A stretch of DNA of 64,000 nt from Streptomyces ferrugineus. Its GTDB lineage: Bacteria; Actinomycetota; Actinomycetes; Streptomycetales; Streptomycetaceae. Position 1 is the stretch's first letter. Every line of letters starts with the position of its first letter. The notes below the pieces were generated by a model. It ran no database searches. It saw nothing but the letters and a program-made list of their open reading frames with translations, and was not told the origin of the DNA. Below are positions 36,658 through 46,261 of the stretch, in pieces. A program made the translations under genes and the position numbers. The DNA lies in the NCBI RefSeq assembly GCF_015160855.1, contig NZ_CP063373.1, forward strand, positions 5,208,001 to 5,272,000, in the 5' to 3' direction.

Positions 36658-37490
36658 GAGCGTCCTGCGCGCAGAATGCGCAGTGCCTCCCTCGTCACTC
36701 TCGCTGCTGTGGCGGTGAATTCCTTGACGGTCATGCGTCGCGTGTCGGGCACCGAGATGTGGCGTACTTTGCGCTGCAGCCAGGACCGCAGCCAGCCCTG
36801 TTTGCGGACAGCCTCCTCCGGGGTGAGGTTGTCGCTGGCTTTCTGGGACTGGAGCTCGACCAGGCCGAGTTCGTAGATCCATTCGGCGACGAGGCCGCGC
36901 AGGCTGTCTTCCGGGGTGGGCGGCTCGGCGGCGAGGAGGACGTCTTTGACGTGCTTGACGGTGGCTCTGCGCAGCGCCGCCTCGTCGGGGTGTCCGGCGT
37001 CGCCGAGGATGGCCTGCAGGATGCGGGAGATCTGGGTGCGCCGTGGCAAGCTGCTCAGCTCGGTGAAGTCCAGGCCGAGTTCACGCAGCTGCGCGGCATC
37101 GCCGTTGCGCAGGGCGTAAGCGCCCGCGAGGGCCGCGGCACCGCGCGAGGAACCCTTGAGTACCTGGCGCTGTGATCCGCCGCCGACACGGCCCGGGCCT
37201 GCCGCTCCCCCGGCCCCTCCTCCTCCGCCGCTGCCACGGGCCGGGGCGATCAGGGCGGAGAGCGGATAGCCTCCGGCGGGCACCGTGCCGTGGTCCGCGT
37301 CGTCCTTGTTCAGCGCGTTGGCCAACGCCTGCACAACGTCGTCGAGGAGCTGCTGCTGACTGTCGGGCAGGTCTGTGGTGTCCGGGGAGTCGGCGGATCC
37401 CGTTCCGGTGGCGGGCAGGGCGTCGAAAGCGTCATGGGCCGCGCTCCACTCGGCGGAGCCGCTGCCTCCGTAGGAGCCCGAAGTACCCAT
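36654..37490 (-). CDS. qatB: QatB
   Basis: A 278-aa protein with a Gly/Ser-rich N-terminus (MGTSGSYGGSGS) and a Gly-rich linker near residue 95 (GSGGGGGAGGAAG). A helical C-terminal domain (SSRGAAALAGAYALRNGDAA, EWIYELGLVELQ) follows. Length, glycine-rich start and position between the KAP ATPase and QueC-like gene all match QatB, whose biochemical function is unknown. The ATG at 37490 overlaps the qatA stop (TGATG). Confidence 0.85.
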   Translation of the reverse strand: MGTSGSYGGSGSAEWSAAHDAFDALPATGTGSADSPDTTDLPDSQQQLLDDVVQALANALNKDDADHGTVPAGGYPLSALIAPARGSGGGGGAGGAAGPGRVGGGSQRQVLKGSSRGAAALAGAYALRNGDAAQLRELGLDFTELSSLPRRTQISRILQAILGDAGHPDEAALRRATVKHVKDVLLAAEPPTPEDSLRGLVAEWIYELGLVELQSQKASDNLTPEEAVRKQGWLRSWLQRKVRHISVPDTRRMTVKEFTATAARVTREALRILRAGRS

Positions 37491-39187
37491 CAGGGTCCCT
37501 CCTGTTCCAGCTTGGCCGCTTCCCTCACCATCGGGTCGATGTCTGTCGCCTCTGCCAGGCGTGCCGCCAGGTCGCGCAGTTCCCCGCTGTCGCTGTCGGC
37601 GATGTCCAGGGCGGAGGCGGGAGTGAGGTTGCTGCGCATGTCCCACAGGCCGTCGGCGATGCGGCGGCGCAGATCCTCGGTGGCGTTCGCGAAGTACAGG
37701 AGGGACTCCACGAGCGGCTCGCTCTGCTGTTCCCGGCGGCCGCGCTCCAGCAGGGCCTCGACGACGGCCTGCTGCTCCGTGACCGGGCGGGCCGTCACCT
37801 CTTGCTGCGCGGTGCGCCGGTGCGGCTCCGACTGGCCGGCGAGGTGGGAGACCCAGGTGACCTGCTCCTGGGTGAGGGAGGCGGCCGCGGTGAGGCTCAC
37901 CAGGGAGGCGGCCAGGCTGAGATAGGGGCCGATCGGGGCCGTGGTGAGATCGGGTTCGGACGCGGCCCAGTGCCTGCTCGTCTCACTGACCTGGTCCGGT
38001 CTGTCGTCGCGTTCCCCCTTCCCCCATGCCTGCCAGTGCGCGAGGAGTTCACTGCGGGCGGCGTCCTGGAGTTTGACGAGGGTTTCGAAGTCCTTGCCCG
38101 GGCTGTCTTCCAGCAGCATGAGCTTGACGATCACCGAGGGGTCGATGCTGATGCCCTGGCTCTCGGCGATCCGGGTCCGCAGGGCGAACGCGTTGAGGAA
38201 GCGTTTGATGCTGCGTGGGCTTCCGGACCGGTCGGCCGACAGACCGGTGGCCAGCCGGTCGGCCAGGGCGAGCGAGGCCACGTCGGGCTGCCACGGAAGA
38301 TTCTGCAGGTCCGACAGGACCGGGGACTGCCCTGCGGCACGCCGCTGCTGGGCGTGCTCGACCAGTCGTGTGTAGTGCTCCGGCGAGCACTCGTGGGCCG
38401 AGAGCAGCAGCGTGATGAAGGTGGCTGCCTCGTCGGCGCCGATCCGCGGCAGCGACAGCGGCACCTGGACGATCTTCTCCAGGTAGCGGTGGGCGAACCG
38501 CTCGCTCCGGCCCGTGGCGTCCAGGCTCGCTGCGATCGACTCGCGCACCATGTCCTGGTCCGCTGCCAGGACGAACGCGACCTTCTCCACCGACAGGAAG
38601 AGCTTGATGGCCTCCAGCGTGGCCATCACCGCGTCGGGCAGACAGCGGTCCAGGTCGTCGACGAGCACGACCAGGCGCTTGAGCTGTGTCAGGTCCTTGA
38701 GCAGACTGGCGAACTCCTTCCGGAAACCCGCCAGACTCCTGGGATCGCTCTTCGAGCGGGGTGTGAGGGCCTCGACCAGGTCTGCGGACTGAGCGACCAG
38801 CGATCCCTTGGACAGGCTGACCGCAACGCGTGACCAGCTCACCCGTTCAAGAAGCCCATTGATCCTGTCCGGCAGGCCGTCCTGTGCCTTGTAGGCCGTC
38901 AGAAGATCCTGCAGGACTTCACCGATCACGCCGCCACGCACATCGAACTGGTCGTCGAACTCCCAGGGATCGAGACGGATCACCCGGTAACCGTCTTGCC
39001 CGTCCAGCTCCTTGTGCAAAAGTCGCAAAACCGTCGACTTCCCGCCGCCCCAGGGCGCGGCGATCCCGATCGTCACCGGGTCCAGATACGGGATCTCGAG
39101 CGTGGTCACCACCGTGTCGACGATGGATGCGAAGCCCAGCAGGTCCACACCCGTGGGATTGTCGTCCCACAGTCTCATTTCGCTCAT
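37490..39187 (-). CDS. qatA: QatA, KAP-family P-loop ATPase
   Basis: A 565-aa KAP NTPase and first gene of the operon. Walker A is IAAPWGGGKSTVLRLL (about 43-58), Walker B is RLVVLVDDLDRCLPD, followed by FVLAADQDMV and the YLEKIVQVPLSLP segment typical of the family. In KAP proteins the ATPase often has a membrane insertion; none is obvious here. The ATG at 39187 follows a G-rich stretch. With qatB, qatC and qatD downstream in order and all junctions overlapping, the set is a complete Qat anti-phage operon. Confidence 0.92.
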   Translation of the reverse strand: MSEMRLWDDNPTGVDLLGFASIVDTVVTTLEIPYLDPVTIGIAAPWGGGKSTVLRLLHKELDGQDGYRVIRLDPWEFDDQFDVRGGVIGEVLQDLLTAYKAQDGLPDRINGLLERVSWSRVAVSLSKGSLVAQSADLVEALTPRSKSDPRSLAGFRKEFASLLKDLTQLKRLVVLVDDLDRCLPDAVMATLEAIKLFLSVEKVAFVLAADQDMVRESIAASLDATGRSERFAHRYLEKIVQVPLSLPRIGADEAATFITLLLSAHECSPEHYTRLVEHAQQRRAAGQSPVLSDLQNLPWQPDVASLALADRLATGLSADRSGSPRSIKRFLNAFALRTRIAESQGISIDPSVIVKLMLLEDSPGKDFETLVKLQDAARSELLAHWQAWGKGERDDRPDQVSETSRHWAASEPDLTTAPIGPYLSLAASLVSLTAAASLTQEQVTWVSHLAGQSEPHRRTAQQEVTARPVTEQQAVVEALLERGRREQQSEPLVESLLYFANATEDLRRRIADGLWDMRSNLTPASALDIADSDSGELRDLAARLAEATDIDPMVREAAKLEQEGP

Positions 39188-40412
39188 CACGCCCCCAGCC
39201 TGCTGCCGCGCTCCGCCGGCGCCACGCGCACGCGCAATCGGTGGCCGGGCCCGGCCAAGCGGCCCCACAGGCCGCCTCACGTGCCGCTGACTCCTGTGCC
39301 GTTGACTCCTGTGCCGTCAACGCCCCAGCGCCATCCGGGAGCGGATGTCCCTGACCACAACGCGCCACGCCCCCTCTTCGGCCGTCATACTTACCACAAC
39401 AGCAGCAATGGCCACAGCAGCTGACACGCCGTGACAAACATCTGCCCTTGTCACAGGATCACTCCGTACCCTCCCAGCGCCGACGCCGGAAGCTCCCTGA
39501 GCCCGGCCAGGGCTCTCACTCAGCTGGGAGGCTCAGCCGCCCCGAGCATCCGGGGCGCGCCCCTGCGTAGAGCACCGACCTGCCTCGTGAGACATGGAAA
39601 CTCAGCTCCGCCAGCAGCGGCAGGCCCACAGACCGCCGCCATGCTGAACTTCTACGCCAAGCACGGCGGTACGACCGACACCGACGCGCACCTGGGCACA
39701 TCCGTCGAGAGCGCGCCCGCTCCACGCCGTAACACGGGCGACGGGACGACGAGGACAGAGGGCGCCCACAACCTGAAGATCAACTACGACGCGGTCGCAT
39801 CTGGCACCCAAGCCAAGAAATCATCTGTCTAGTTACGACATCTTCCGTCTATTCACAGCATCACAGGTGAGATGCCCAGTCAGCCTGCCATCCAGCAACG
39901 CACCTGATGAACCACAGCAGTTCAGATGCCATACCAGTCAAGATCACAACATCATCTCTGAACTCTAAGCACAGCAGGTCAGCAGCGCTCTCACGTCGTA
40001 ACTACATAGAAGATCGACACACTGCGCGTATCGCTGACCGTCTTTGAGGCCCTCACAGTTCGGTGTCCGGTGGTAAACGCTCCCGCCTTTGGTGACATAC
40101 ACCCTTCGGGGAAGGTTGGATCGCAATGTTCGGCAGTGGTCGCACTGGGAGGCGGGGAGGAACATGACTTCGCAGAAGTCTTCAGCCATGGCCACTATTA
40201 TCGTGCCCCTGACTTGGTACAGCAATGCCTTTCCAGACCGGCGATCGTCGCGAAATGGCCTTGCGGTGACGGGTTCTGAGCAGGTGGAACATTGACAGGG
40301 GATGACCCGTTCGACGGCCCGAGTTATGAGAGAGCAGGGAAATCAGCAGCAACTCCTGAATACGTTACTCGTCCATCTCTTTGTTATCCGATAAAGAAAA
40401 TTTGGAGTGCCG
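39188..40412. other. 1.2-kb interval between qatA and helicase copy 2
   Basis: From 39188 to 39964 I see no convincing gene; one open frame on the plus strand lacks a start signal and has an unlikely composition. The part from about 39830 to 40410 is clearly AT-richer than its surroundings. It holds a small Cys-rich ORF, and a TTATC-C-GATAA inverted repeat at 40384-40394 just before the helicase ribosome binding site. Promoters for qatA and the helicase must lie here. Confidence 0.4.
39965..40189 (-). CDS. small Cys-rich protein
   Basis: About 74 aa from the ATG at 40189 (a TTG at 40225 is possible). It has a CDHC pair, then RRVYVTKGGSVYHRTPNCEG, a 'xVYxTxxGxxYHxxxxC' pattern I have seen at the ends of many small bacterial proteins, and a Cys-rich tail ending LLTCCA. 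Nothing indicates function. Codon use is less GC-extreme than its neighbours. It lies alone in the AT-richer interval. Confidence 0.4.
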   Translation of the reverse strand: MAEDFCEVMFLPASQCDHCRTLRSNLPRRVYVTKGGSVYHRTPNCEGLKDGQRYAQCVDLLCSYDVRALLTCCA

Positions 40413-43040
40413 GTGATCCAGCTCAGAGAGCACCAGGTGGATGCGACCGCGCGTATCCGTAGGTGGGTGGGGTTCCCTGCAAGGTCCTCTGTGCCCGGGG
40501 AAGGGGCGCGCGCCACAGTGGTGTCGGCCACCGGGTCCGGCAAGACGATCACAGCCGCGTGGGCCGCGCTGGAACGCTTCCACGGCGGGCGGATCCTCGT
40601 CATGGTCCCCACCCTCGACCTGCTCGTGCAGACCGCCCAGGCGTGGCGGAAGGTCGGCCACACGGGGCCGATGGTCGCCGTGTGCTCGCTGGAGAAGGAC
40701 GACGTCCTGGAGCAGCTGGGCGTGCGGACCACCACGAACGCGATCCAGCTGGCGCTGTGGGCCGGGAAGGGGCCGGTGGTCGTGTTCGCCACGTACGCCT
40801 CCCTCGTGGACCGCGACGACCCGGAGGACCCGCTGGGCCAGGGACGCGTTCGCGGGCCGCTGGAGGCTGCTCTGGCGGGCGGAGAGCAGCTGTACGGACA
40901 GACCATGGCCCCGTTCGACCTCGCCGTGGTCGACGAAGCCCACTCCACCGCGGGTGATCTTGGTCGGCCGTGGGCGGCGATCCACGACAACACCCGCATC
41001 CCCGCGGCCTTCCGGCTCTACCTGACCGCCACCCCCCGCATCCTCGCCTCCCCCCGGCCGCAGCGCGGCCGGGACGGGCAGGAGCTGGAGATCGCCACCA
41101 TGGCGTCCGACCCGGACGGCCCGTACGGCGAGTGGATCTACGAACTCGAGTTGTCCGAGGCGATCGAGCGCGGCATCCTCGCCGGGTTCGAGATCGATGT
41201 GCTGGAGATCCACGACCCCTCCCCCGTCCCCGGGGAGTCGGAGGAGGCGCAGCGGGGCCGGCGGCTGGCGCTGCTGCAGACGGCGCTCTTGGAGCATGCC
41301 GCCGCGCGGAACCTGCGCACGGTCATGACCTTCCACCAGCGGGTGGAGGAAGCCGCCGCGTTCGCGGAGAAGATGCCGCACACGGCCACCGAGTTGTACG
41401 CGGCCGAGGTCTCCGACGAGGCCCTGGCCGAGGCGGACGCCCTGCCGAAGTCGTCGATCGACGCGGAGTTCTACGAACTGGAGGCCGGCCGCCACGTACC
41501 CCCGGACCGGGTGTGGTCGGCATGGCTGTGCGGCGACCACCTCGTAGCCGAACGCCGGGAGGTCCTGCGTCAGTTCGCCGACGGCCTCGATGCCGGCAAC
41601 AAGCGCGTGCACCGGGCGTTCCTGGCCAGCGTGCGGGTCCTGGGCGAAGGCGTCGACATCGTCGGCGAGCGGGGTGTGGAGGCGGTGTGCTTCGCCGACA
41701 CCCGCGGCTCCCAGGTGGAGATCGTCCAGAACATCGGCCGGGCCCTGCGCCCGAACCCCGACGGCACGAACAAGGTGGCCAGGATCATCGTGCCCGTATT
41801 CCTCCAGCCCGGCGAAGACCCGACCGACATGGTCGCCTCCGCCTCGTTCGCACCCCTCGTAGCCGTCCTCCAAGGCCTGCGCTCGCACTCGGAACGCCTC
41901 GTCGAACAGCTCGCCAGCAGGGCGCTGAGCAGCGGGCAGCGGCATGTACACGTGAAGCGGGACGAGGACGGGCACATCATCGGCACCACGGCCGAAGGAG
42001 AAGGCGGGCAGGACGAGACCGGGGGCCCGGTGGAGTCAGCGCTGCTGCACTTCTCCACCCCGAGAGACGCGGCGACGATCGCAGCGTTCCTGCGCACCCG
42101 GGTGTACCGGCCGGAGTCCCTGGTCTGGCTGGAGGGCTACCAGGCCCTGCTGCACTGGCGGAAGGACAACCACATCACCGGCCTGTACGCAGTCCCCTAC
42201 GACACCGAGACCGAAGCCGGCGCCACCAAGGCGTTCCCCCTGGGGCGGTGGGTCCACCAGCAGCGGCGCACGTACCGTGCGGGCGAACTCGATCCCCACC
42301 GCAAGACCCTCCTCGACGAAGCCGGGATGGTGTGGGAACCCGGCGACGAAGCCTGGGAGAACAAACTCGCCGCGCTCCGCTCCTACCACCGCACCCAGGG
42401 CCACCTCGCACCCCGGCGCGACGCCGTCTGGGGCGACGCCAACAGCGAACTGGTCCCGGTCGGGGAGCACATGGCCAACCTCCGCCGCAAGAACGGCCTC
42501 GGCAAGAATCCCGAACGCGCCGCGGCCCGCGCCGCCCAGTTGGCGACGATCGATCCGGACTGGAACTGCCCCTGGCCGCTGGACTGGCAACGCCACTACC
42601 GCGTCCTCGCCGACCTCGCCGCCGACGAACCCCACGGCCGACTCCCCGACATCCAACCCGGCGTGCAATTCGAAGGCGACGACCTCGGCAAATGGCTCCA
42701 ACGGCAACGCCGCAACTGGGCGGAACTCACCGAAGAACAACAGCAGCGGCTCACAGCGCTGGGCGTGAAACCCGCCGAACGCCCCGCACCGTCCCCGACG
42801 GCCAAGGGCGGAGGGAAGACGTCAGCCTTCCAACGCGGTCTGGCGGCCCTCACCCAATGGATCCAGCGTGAGGGCGTCCACAAGGCAGTACCGAGAGGGC
42901 ACGTCGAACGCGTCGTCATCGACGGCCAGGAGCACCAGCACAAGCTCGGCGTATGGATCTCCAACGCCAAGTCGAGGCGGGACAAGCTCGGCCCCGAGCA
43001 GCGGGCCGCACTCGCCGAACTCGGCATCGAATGGGCCTGA
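40413..43040 (+). CDS. DEAD/DEAH helicase with HA repeats, copy 2
   Basis: An 875-aa SF2 helicase. The GTG at 40413 is chosen because GGAG lies 5 bases upstream and the resulting MIQLREHQVDATARIRRW aligns with copy 1; a GTG at 40407 is also in frame. It has motif I ATGSGKT, DEAH in VVDEAHSTAG, LTATPR, and motif VI QNIGRALRPNPD. Four to five HA repeats end in LGVWISNAKSRRDKLGPEQR. It resembles copies 1 and 3 throughout. It lies between the Qat operon and the Tn554-type transposon and is intact. Confidence 0.88.
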   Translation: MIQLREHQVDATARIRRWVGFPARSSVPGEGARATVVSATGSGKTITAAWAALERFHGGRILVMVPTLDLLVQTAQAWRKVGHTGPMVAVCSLEKDDVLEQLGVRTTTNAIQLALWAGKGPVVVFATYASLVDRDDPEDPLGQGRVRGPLEAALAGGEQLYGQTMAPFDLAVVDEAHSTAGDLGRPWAAIHDNTRIPAAFRLYLTATPRILASPRPQRGRDGQELEIATMASDPDGPYGEWIYELELSEAIERGILAGFEIDVLEIHDPSPVPGESEEAQRGRRLALLQTALLEHAAARNLRTVMTFHQRVEEAAAFAEKMPHTATELYAAEVSDEALAEADALPKSSIDAEFYELEAGRHVPPDRVWSAWLCGDHLVAERREVLRQFADGLDAGNKRVHRAFLASVRVLGEGVDIVGERGVEAVCFADTRGSQVEIVQNIGRALRPNPDGTNKVARIIVPVFLQPGEDPTDMVASASFAPLVAVLQGLRSHSERLVEQLASRALSSGQRHVHVKRDEDGHIIGTTAEGEGGQDETGGPVESALLHFSTPRDAATIAAFLRTRVYRPESLVWLEGYQALLHWRKDNHITGLYAVPYDTETEAGATKAFPLGRWVHQQRRTYRAGELDPHRKTLLDEAGMVWEPGDEAWENKLAALRSYHRTQGHLAPRRDAVWGDANSELVPVGEHMANLRRKNGLGKNPERAAARAAQLATIDPDWNCPWPLDWQRHYRVLADLAADEPHGRLPDIQPGVQFEGDDLGKWLQRQRRNWAELTEEQQQRLTALGVKPAERPAPSPTAKGGGKTSAFQRGLAALTQWIQREGVHKAVPRGHVERVVIDGQEHQHKLGVWISNAKSRRDKLGPEQRAALAELGIEWA

Positions 43041-43091
43041 TGGTGAACGAGGAAGCGTGCCGTCCTCAGCTGGCGATGCACCGAGGCGGGG

Positions 43092-43670
43092 TCACGGTGG
43101 CGGAGGTGGGGTGGTGAGATACGGCGCGAGTTGGGATTCAAGATCTGCGACACGTTTGTCCAGGAAGCGATTGTTCTGGCGGGCGCTGACCAGACGCTCT
43201 TGGAGGTGCTGGTTGTCCTGGGCGAGCTGTCGTACTTGCTGCTTCAGACTGGTGTTCTCGGTGACGATCCGCTGAAGTGAGCCTTCGGGGAGATCATGTT
43301 CGAGGTCTCGGATCTTGCCGAGGAGTTCTGCGATACGGGTGCGCTGAGTGAGGATTTCGCGCTGGGTTTGGGTGAGTGCCTCTTCGGCGTTGAGGGCGCG
43401 TTCTCTCCAGGCGGGCTGTGTGCGGCTGCGGCTGTTGGAGATTCCGGGCTGGGGTCTGCTCGTGCGGGTGGCCTGCTCGATCAGGGCTCTGGCCTGCTGG
43501 TTTTGGTAGAGGAAGGTGCGTGAGACGCGGGCGGTACGGGCAACGGCTGCGACGGTGACAGGCGTATGGTCGCGTGCCATGGCCGCCAGGGCGGTCTGGA
43601 GGCGTTGAAGCATCTCTTGGGTGGCGTGGCGGCGGGCTCGGACGGCTGCGTCGGTGCGGGAAGTGCTCAT
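43092..43670 (-). CDS. TnpC-like coiled-coil protein (DUF6262 type)
   Basis: A 192-aa protein from the ATG at 43670, which overlaps the tnpB stop (ATGA). An N-terminal HTH-like segment (VTVAAVARTARVSRTFLYQN) is followed from about residue 95 by a long coiled coil (AEELLGKIRDLEHDL-type heptads, LKQQVRQLAQDNQHLQERLV) and a Pro-rich end. The layout matches the small third protein of Tn554-like transposons, which modulates frequency and orientation of insertion. Confidence 0.8.
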   Translation of the reverse strand: MSTSRTDAAVRARRHATQEMLQRLQTALAAMARDHTPVTVAAVARTARVSRTFLYQNQQARALIEQATRTSRPQPGISNSRSRTQPAWRERALNAEEALTQTQREILTQRTRIAELLGKIRDLEHDLPEGSLQRIVTENTSLKQQVRQLAQDNQHLQERLVSARQNNRFLDKRVADLESQLAPYLTTPPPPP

Positions 43671-46261
43671 GGCTGCCCTGTGGCGTCGTCGGGGGCCTGC
43701 AGTGCTGCGAGGTCTCGGGCGCGGAAAGCGGTGCTCCAGGTGCGGTGGAAGTAGTCCTGGGGGCGCCGCAGGTCGAGGGTGAGGGCTTCGTCGAGGACGC
43801 CGAGGGCGGCCAGGGCCTGCTCGAGTCCTTTGATCGCCTTGGCGGTGGGTTCGAAGACGGTGTGGAGGTAGTCGGCGGTGGCGTCGTCGGGGGCGTTCTC
43901 GGCGATGGAGCGCCACTGTTCGGCTTTGCGTCGCCAGTAGAGGAGGTCTGCGCCGGAGAGGACGAAGTTGTCGCAGTTCTCGCAGTCGAGTTTCCAGGGG
44001 CAGGCTCCGCCGTCAACAACGGGTTGGTAGGTGCAAAATCCCCCGTCGGCGGGGGTGCTGCGGCGGGAGAGGTCCAGGGCCAGGGCGAGGGCTGTCTCGC
44101 GGTCGATGGGGGTGGTGTCGCCGGAGAGGAGTTCACCTGGGGTGGGGGCGCCGGGCCCGGCCACCCAGACGGTGTTCAGGACGTCTTCGAGGTCACTGTT
44201 GGTGATCTTCACGTAGTGCTCGGCCATGCGCTCGGACAGCTGGCCGAGGTAGCGGCGGATGTGGGTGAGCGTGGCGCCAGCGCGCAGCAGGTTGGTGGCC
44301 AGGGTGTGGCGGGCCTGGTGGGCGACGTACGCGCCGCCGAGGTCGAGGCCGGCGATCCAGGTCCTGAAACGCTCGTTGAAGTGTCCGTAGGAGATCGGCT
44401 GCCGGCCATTGGGGTTGCGGATGCGGGAGGGGAACAAAGCTAGGCTGGGGCGTTCGGCAGCCGCGGGAATGCGGCCGTAGCGCTTTTCGAAGAGCTGGAG
44501 TGTCTTGGTGCGGCGGACATCGAGGCGCTGGTAGACGGGCTCGGGGATGCGGATGCCCTCGTTGTAGTTGCCGACCTTGGTCTGGTCGTGCCACAGCATG
44601 GCCAGGCCGCGGTAGCGGCCGATGCACTCCAGCCGCAGTCCGACGACCTCGCTGCAGCGGCGCCCGGTGGCGACGATGGTCTCCCAGATGTCCCGCAGTC
44701 CCCGGTCGTTGAGGTCGAGTTCCTCCAGGCGGCGCAGGTTGATCTCGTCCGTCAACGCGCGGGCGACGTCGTCGCTGAAGGGGTTGCGGGAGCGCTGCTT
44801 GAGGCCGGTGCCGCCGAAGGGGATGGCGGTCAGGAAGCCGGTGTCGATGCCAAGTCGTTCGGCGTGGCCGGCGGTGATGGCGCTGTAGAGCAGCTTGCGT
44901 GCCCCGTTGAAGACGAATTGGCAGCTCAGGTCGGTGACGGTGGGGGATCGTCCGTCGACCAGGACCATGCCCAGGGACGGCAGCCCGTGGCGGGCGCGGT
45001 GGCGCTGGTCGGCGACGAACCGCTCGGCGTGCTCACGGCGCAGCACGGTGGGGTCGTGGCCGGCGTCGGGGGCGTCGGTTTCGAGGAAGACGCCCAGTTC
45101 GACGGCGGCGCGGCGCATCTGGTCGAAGGGGCCTCTGGTGCGGGGGCACTGCGGGGATCGGAGCCACTCGGCGAGATGGTCCCAGAGCAGGTCGCGCAGC
45201 CACCACTGCGGTACGGCGGTGATGTTGAAGTGGCTCTGGGCGTTCTTGAAGCGTCGCCCGAAGTGATCGGTCTCCAGGAAGCCGGCGTCCTTGGTGTCCG
45301 AGGGGCTGTAGTAGACGCAGCGCAGACCATTGACGATCTCCCAGATGATTTTGCGGACCTCGGAGTCCATCTGCTTGCGGGTCAGGCCTGCGTAGCCTCC
45401 GTCGTGCAGGTCCATCAGGGACGTGATGTCGCCCCGCTGGCAATGTCTGACGAGATTCCTGATGCCGTTGGTGGTCCACTCGGAGTGCTGTGCGGATTGG
45501 GCATGGGCATGCAGGCCCCACTGGATCTCGGCCCGCAGCAATGGAGGCAACGCATAGAGGTTGACCAGTCCCGGCTGTGACACGGGTTCCGTGGTGGCAC
45601 ACCATGCGTGGAAGGCGGACTCGTCGTCGTAGGTCACAGGGAGCGGGCGTCCGTCTGCGATGCGGCCATGGATGCGTTCCGACCGGGCTCCTCCCGGACG
45701 CTGCTCGGTTTGGTAGCGGGCCTGGTGCTGGATGCACAATCCCACCGAGCCGCAGGCCAAGAACGGGCAGCGGGCCTTGCAGAGGCCGAAGCCGGGTAAC
45801 GCGTGCTGAGCCAGAGCCCATCGTCCGAGGTGCTTCCGGTCGATGCCCGCCGCCGAGCCATACTGCCAGCGGTTCTGGTGTTGGTGGCACAACTGGGTCG
45901 TGGGGCTCACGGCCGGGCGGTCCGGGCAGATCCGGCAGCGCCCGTAGTCCACTCCCCGCGCAGCCGGAAGAGGCGTTGCGGCGTGCATGAAAGCGCGCTT
46001 GGACTGGCCGGCCCGCTCTGCCTGCTCCCACTCCAGACAGTGAGAACCGCACAGATTGTGGCTGACGCGGCGGATGCGCTCACAGCCGTCGACGCCGCAC
46101 TGCCAGGCGAACACCGGGTGCTGAGGCGGGATGAAAATCAGCGCGTCGCGGAAGAGCGGATCGAATGAAGGGGCCTCTATGAGGGCCGTGAGCAGTTCGA
46201 GCCGGTCGCGGCCGATGCGGGTGGTGTCGGTGCGGCCTGGCAGCAGCGTCAGCGGGATCAC
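43667..46261 (-). CDS. TnpB-like tyrosine recombinase
   Basis: An 864-aa product from the GTG at 46261, overlapping the tnpA stop (GTGA). The N-terminal half has several Cys/His clusters (CGVDGCERI, CGSHC, CRIC, CPFLACGSVGLC) that may bind zinc. The C-terminal catalytic domain shows Arg in TGRRCSEVVGLR, HQARHTLATNLL (HxxR) and the nucleophile in MAEHYVKI. A further Cys-rich tail (CTYQPVVDGGACPWKLDCEN) follows. This layout matches TnpB of Tn554-type elements. All catalytic residues are present. Confidence 0.85.
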   Translation of the reverse strand: MIPLTLLPGRTDTTRIGRDRLELLTALIEAPSFDPLFRDALIFIPPQHPVFAWQCGVDGCERIRRVSHNLCGSHCLEWEQAERAGQSKRAFMHAATPLPAARGVDYGRCRICPDRPAVSPTTQLCHQHQNRWQYGSAAGIDRKHLGRWALAQHALPGFGLCKARCPFLACGSVGLCIQHQARYQTEQRPGGARSERIHGRIADGRPLPVTYDDESAFHAWCATTEPVSQPGLVNLYALPPLLRAEIQWGLHAHAQSAQHSEWTTNGIRNLVRHCQRGDITSLMDLHDGGYAGLTRKQMDSEVRKIIWEIVNGLRCVYYSPSDTKDAGFLETDHFGRRFKNAQSHFNITAVPQWWLRDLLWDHLAEWLRSPQCPRTRGPFDQMRRAAVELGVFLETDAPDAGHDPTVLRREHAERFVADQRHRARHGLPSLGMVLVDGRSPTVTDLSCQFVFNGARKLLYSAITAGHAERLGIDTGFLTAIPFGGTGLKQRSRNPFSDDVARALTDEINLRRLEELDLNDRGLRDIWETIVATGRRCSEVVGLRLECIGRYRGLAMLWHDQTKVGNYNEGIRIPEPVYQRLDVRRTKTLQLFEKRYGRIPAAAERPSLALFPSRIRNPNGRQPISYGHFNERFRTWIAGLDLGGAYVAHQARHTLATNLLRAGATLTHIRRYLGQLSERMAEHYVKITNSDLEDVLNTVWVAGPGAPTPGELLSGDTTPIDRETALALALDLSRRSTPADGGFCTYQPVVDGGACPWKLDCENCDNFVLSGADLLYWRRKAEQWRSIAENAPDDATADYLHTVFEPTAKAIKGLEQALAALGVLDEALTLDLRRPQDYFHRTWSTAFRARDLAALQAPDDATGQP

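Noticed and set aside
37172..38833. 553-codon open frame on the plus strand
   Set aside because: Antisense to qatA and qatB, whose motifs and overlaps define the coding strand.
39431..39832. 133-codon open frame on the plus strand downstream of the qatA promoter region
   Set aside because: No ribosome binding site, mixed composition and no conserved pattern; not enough to call a gene.
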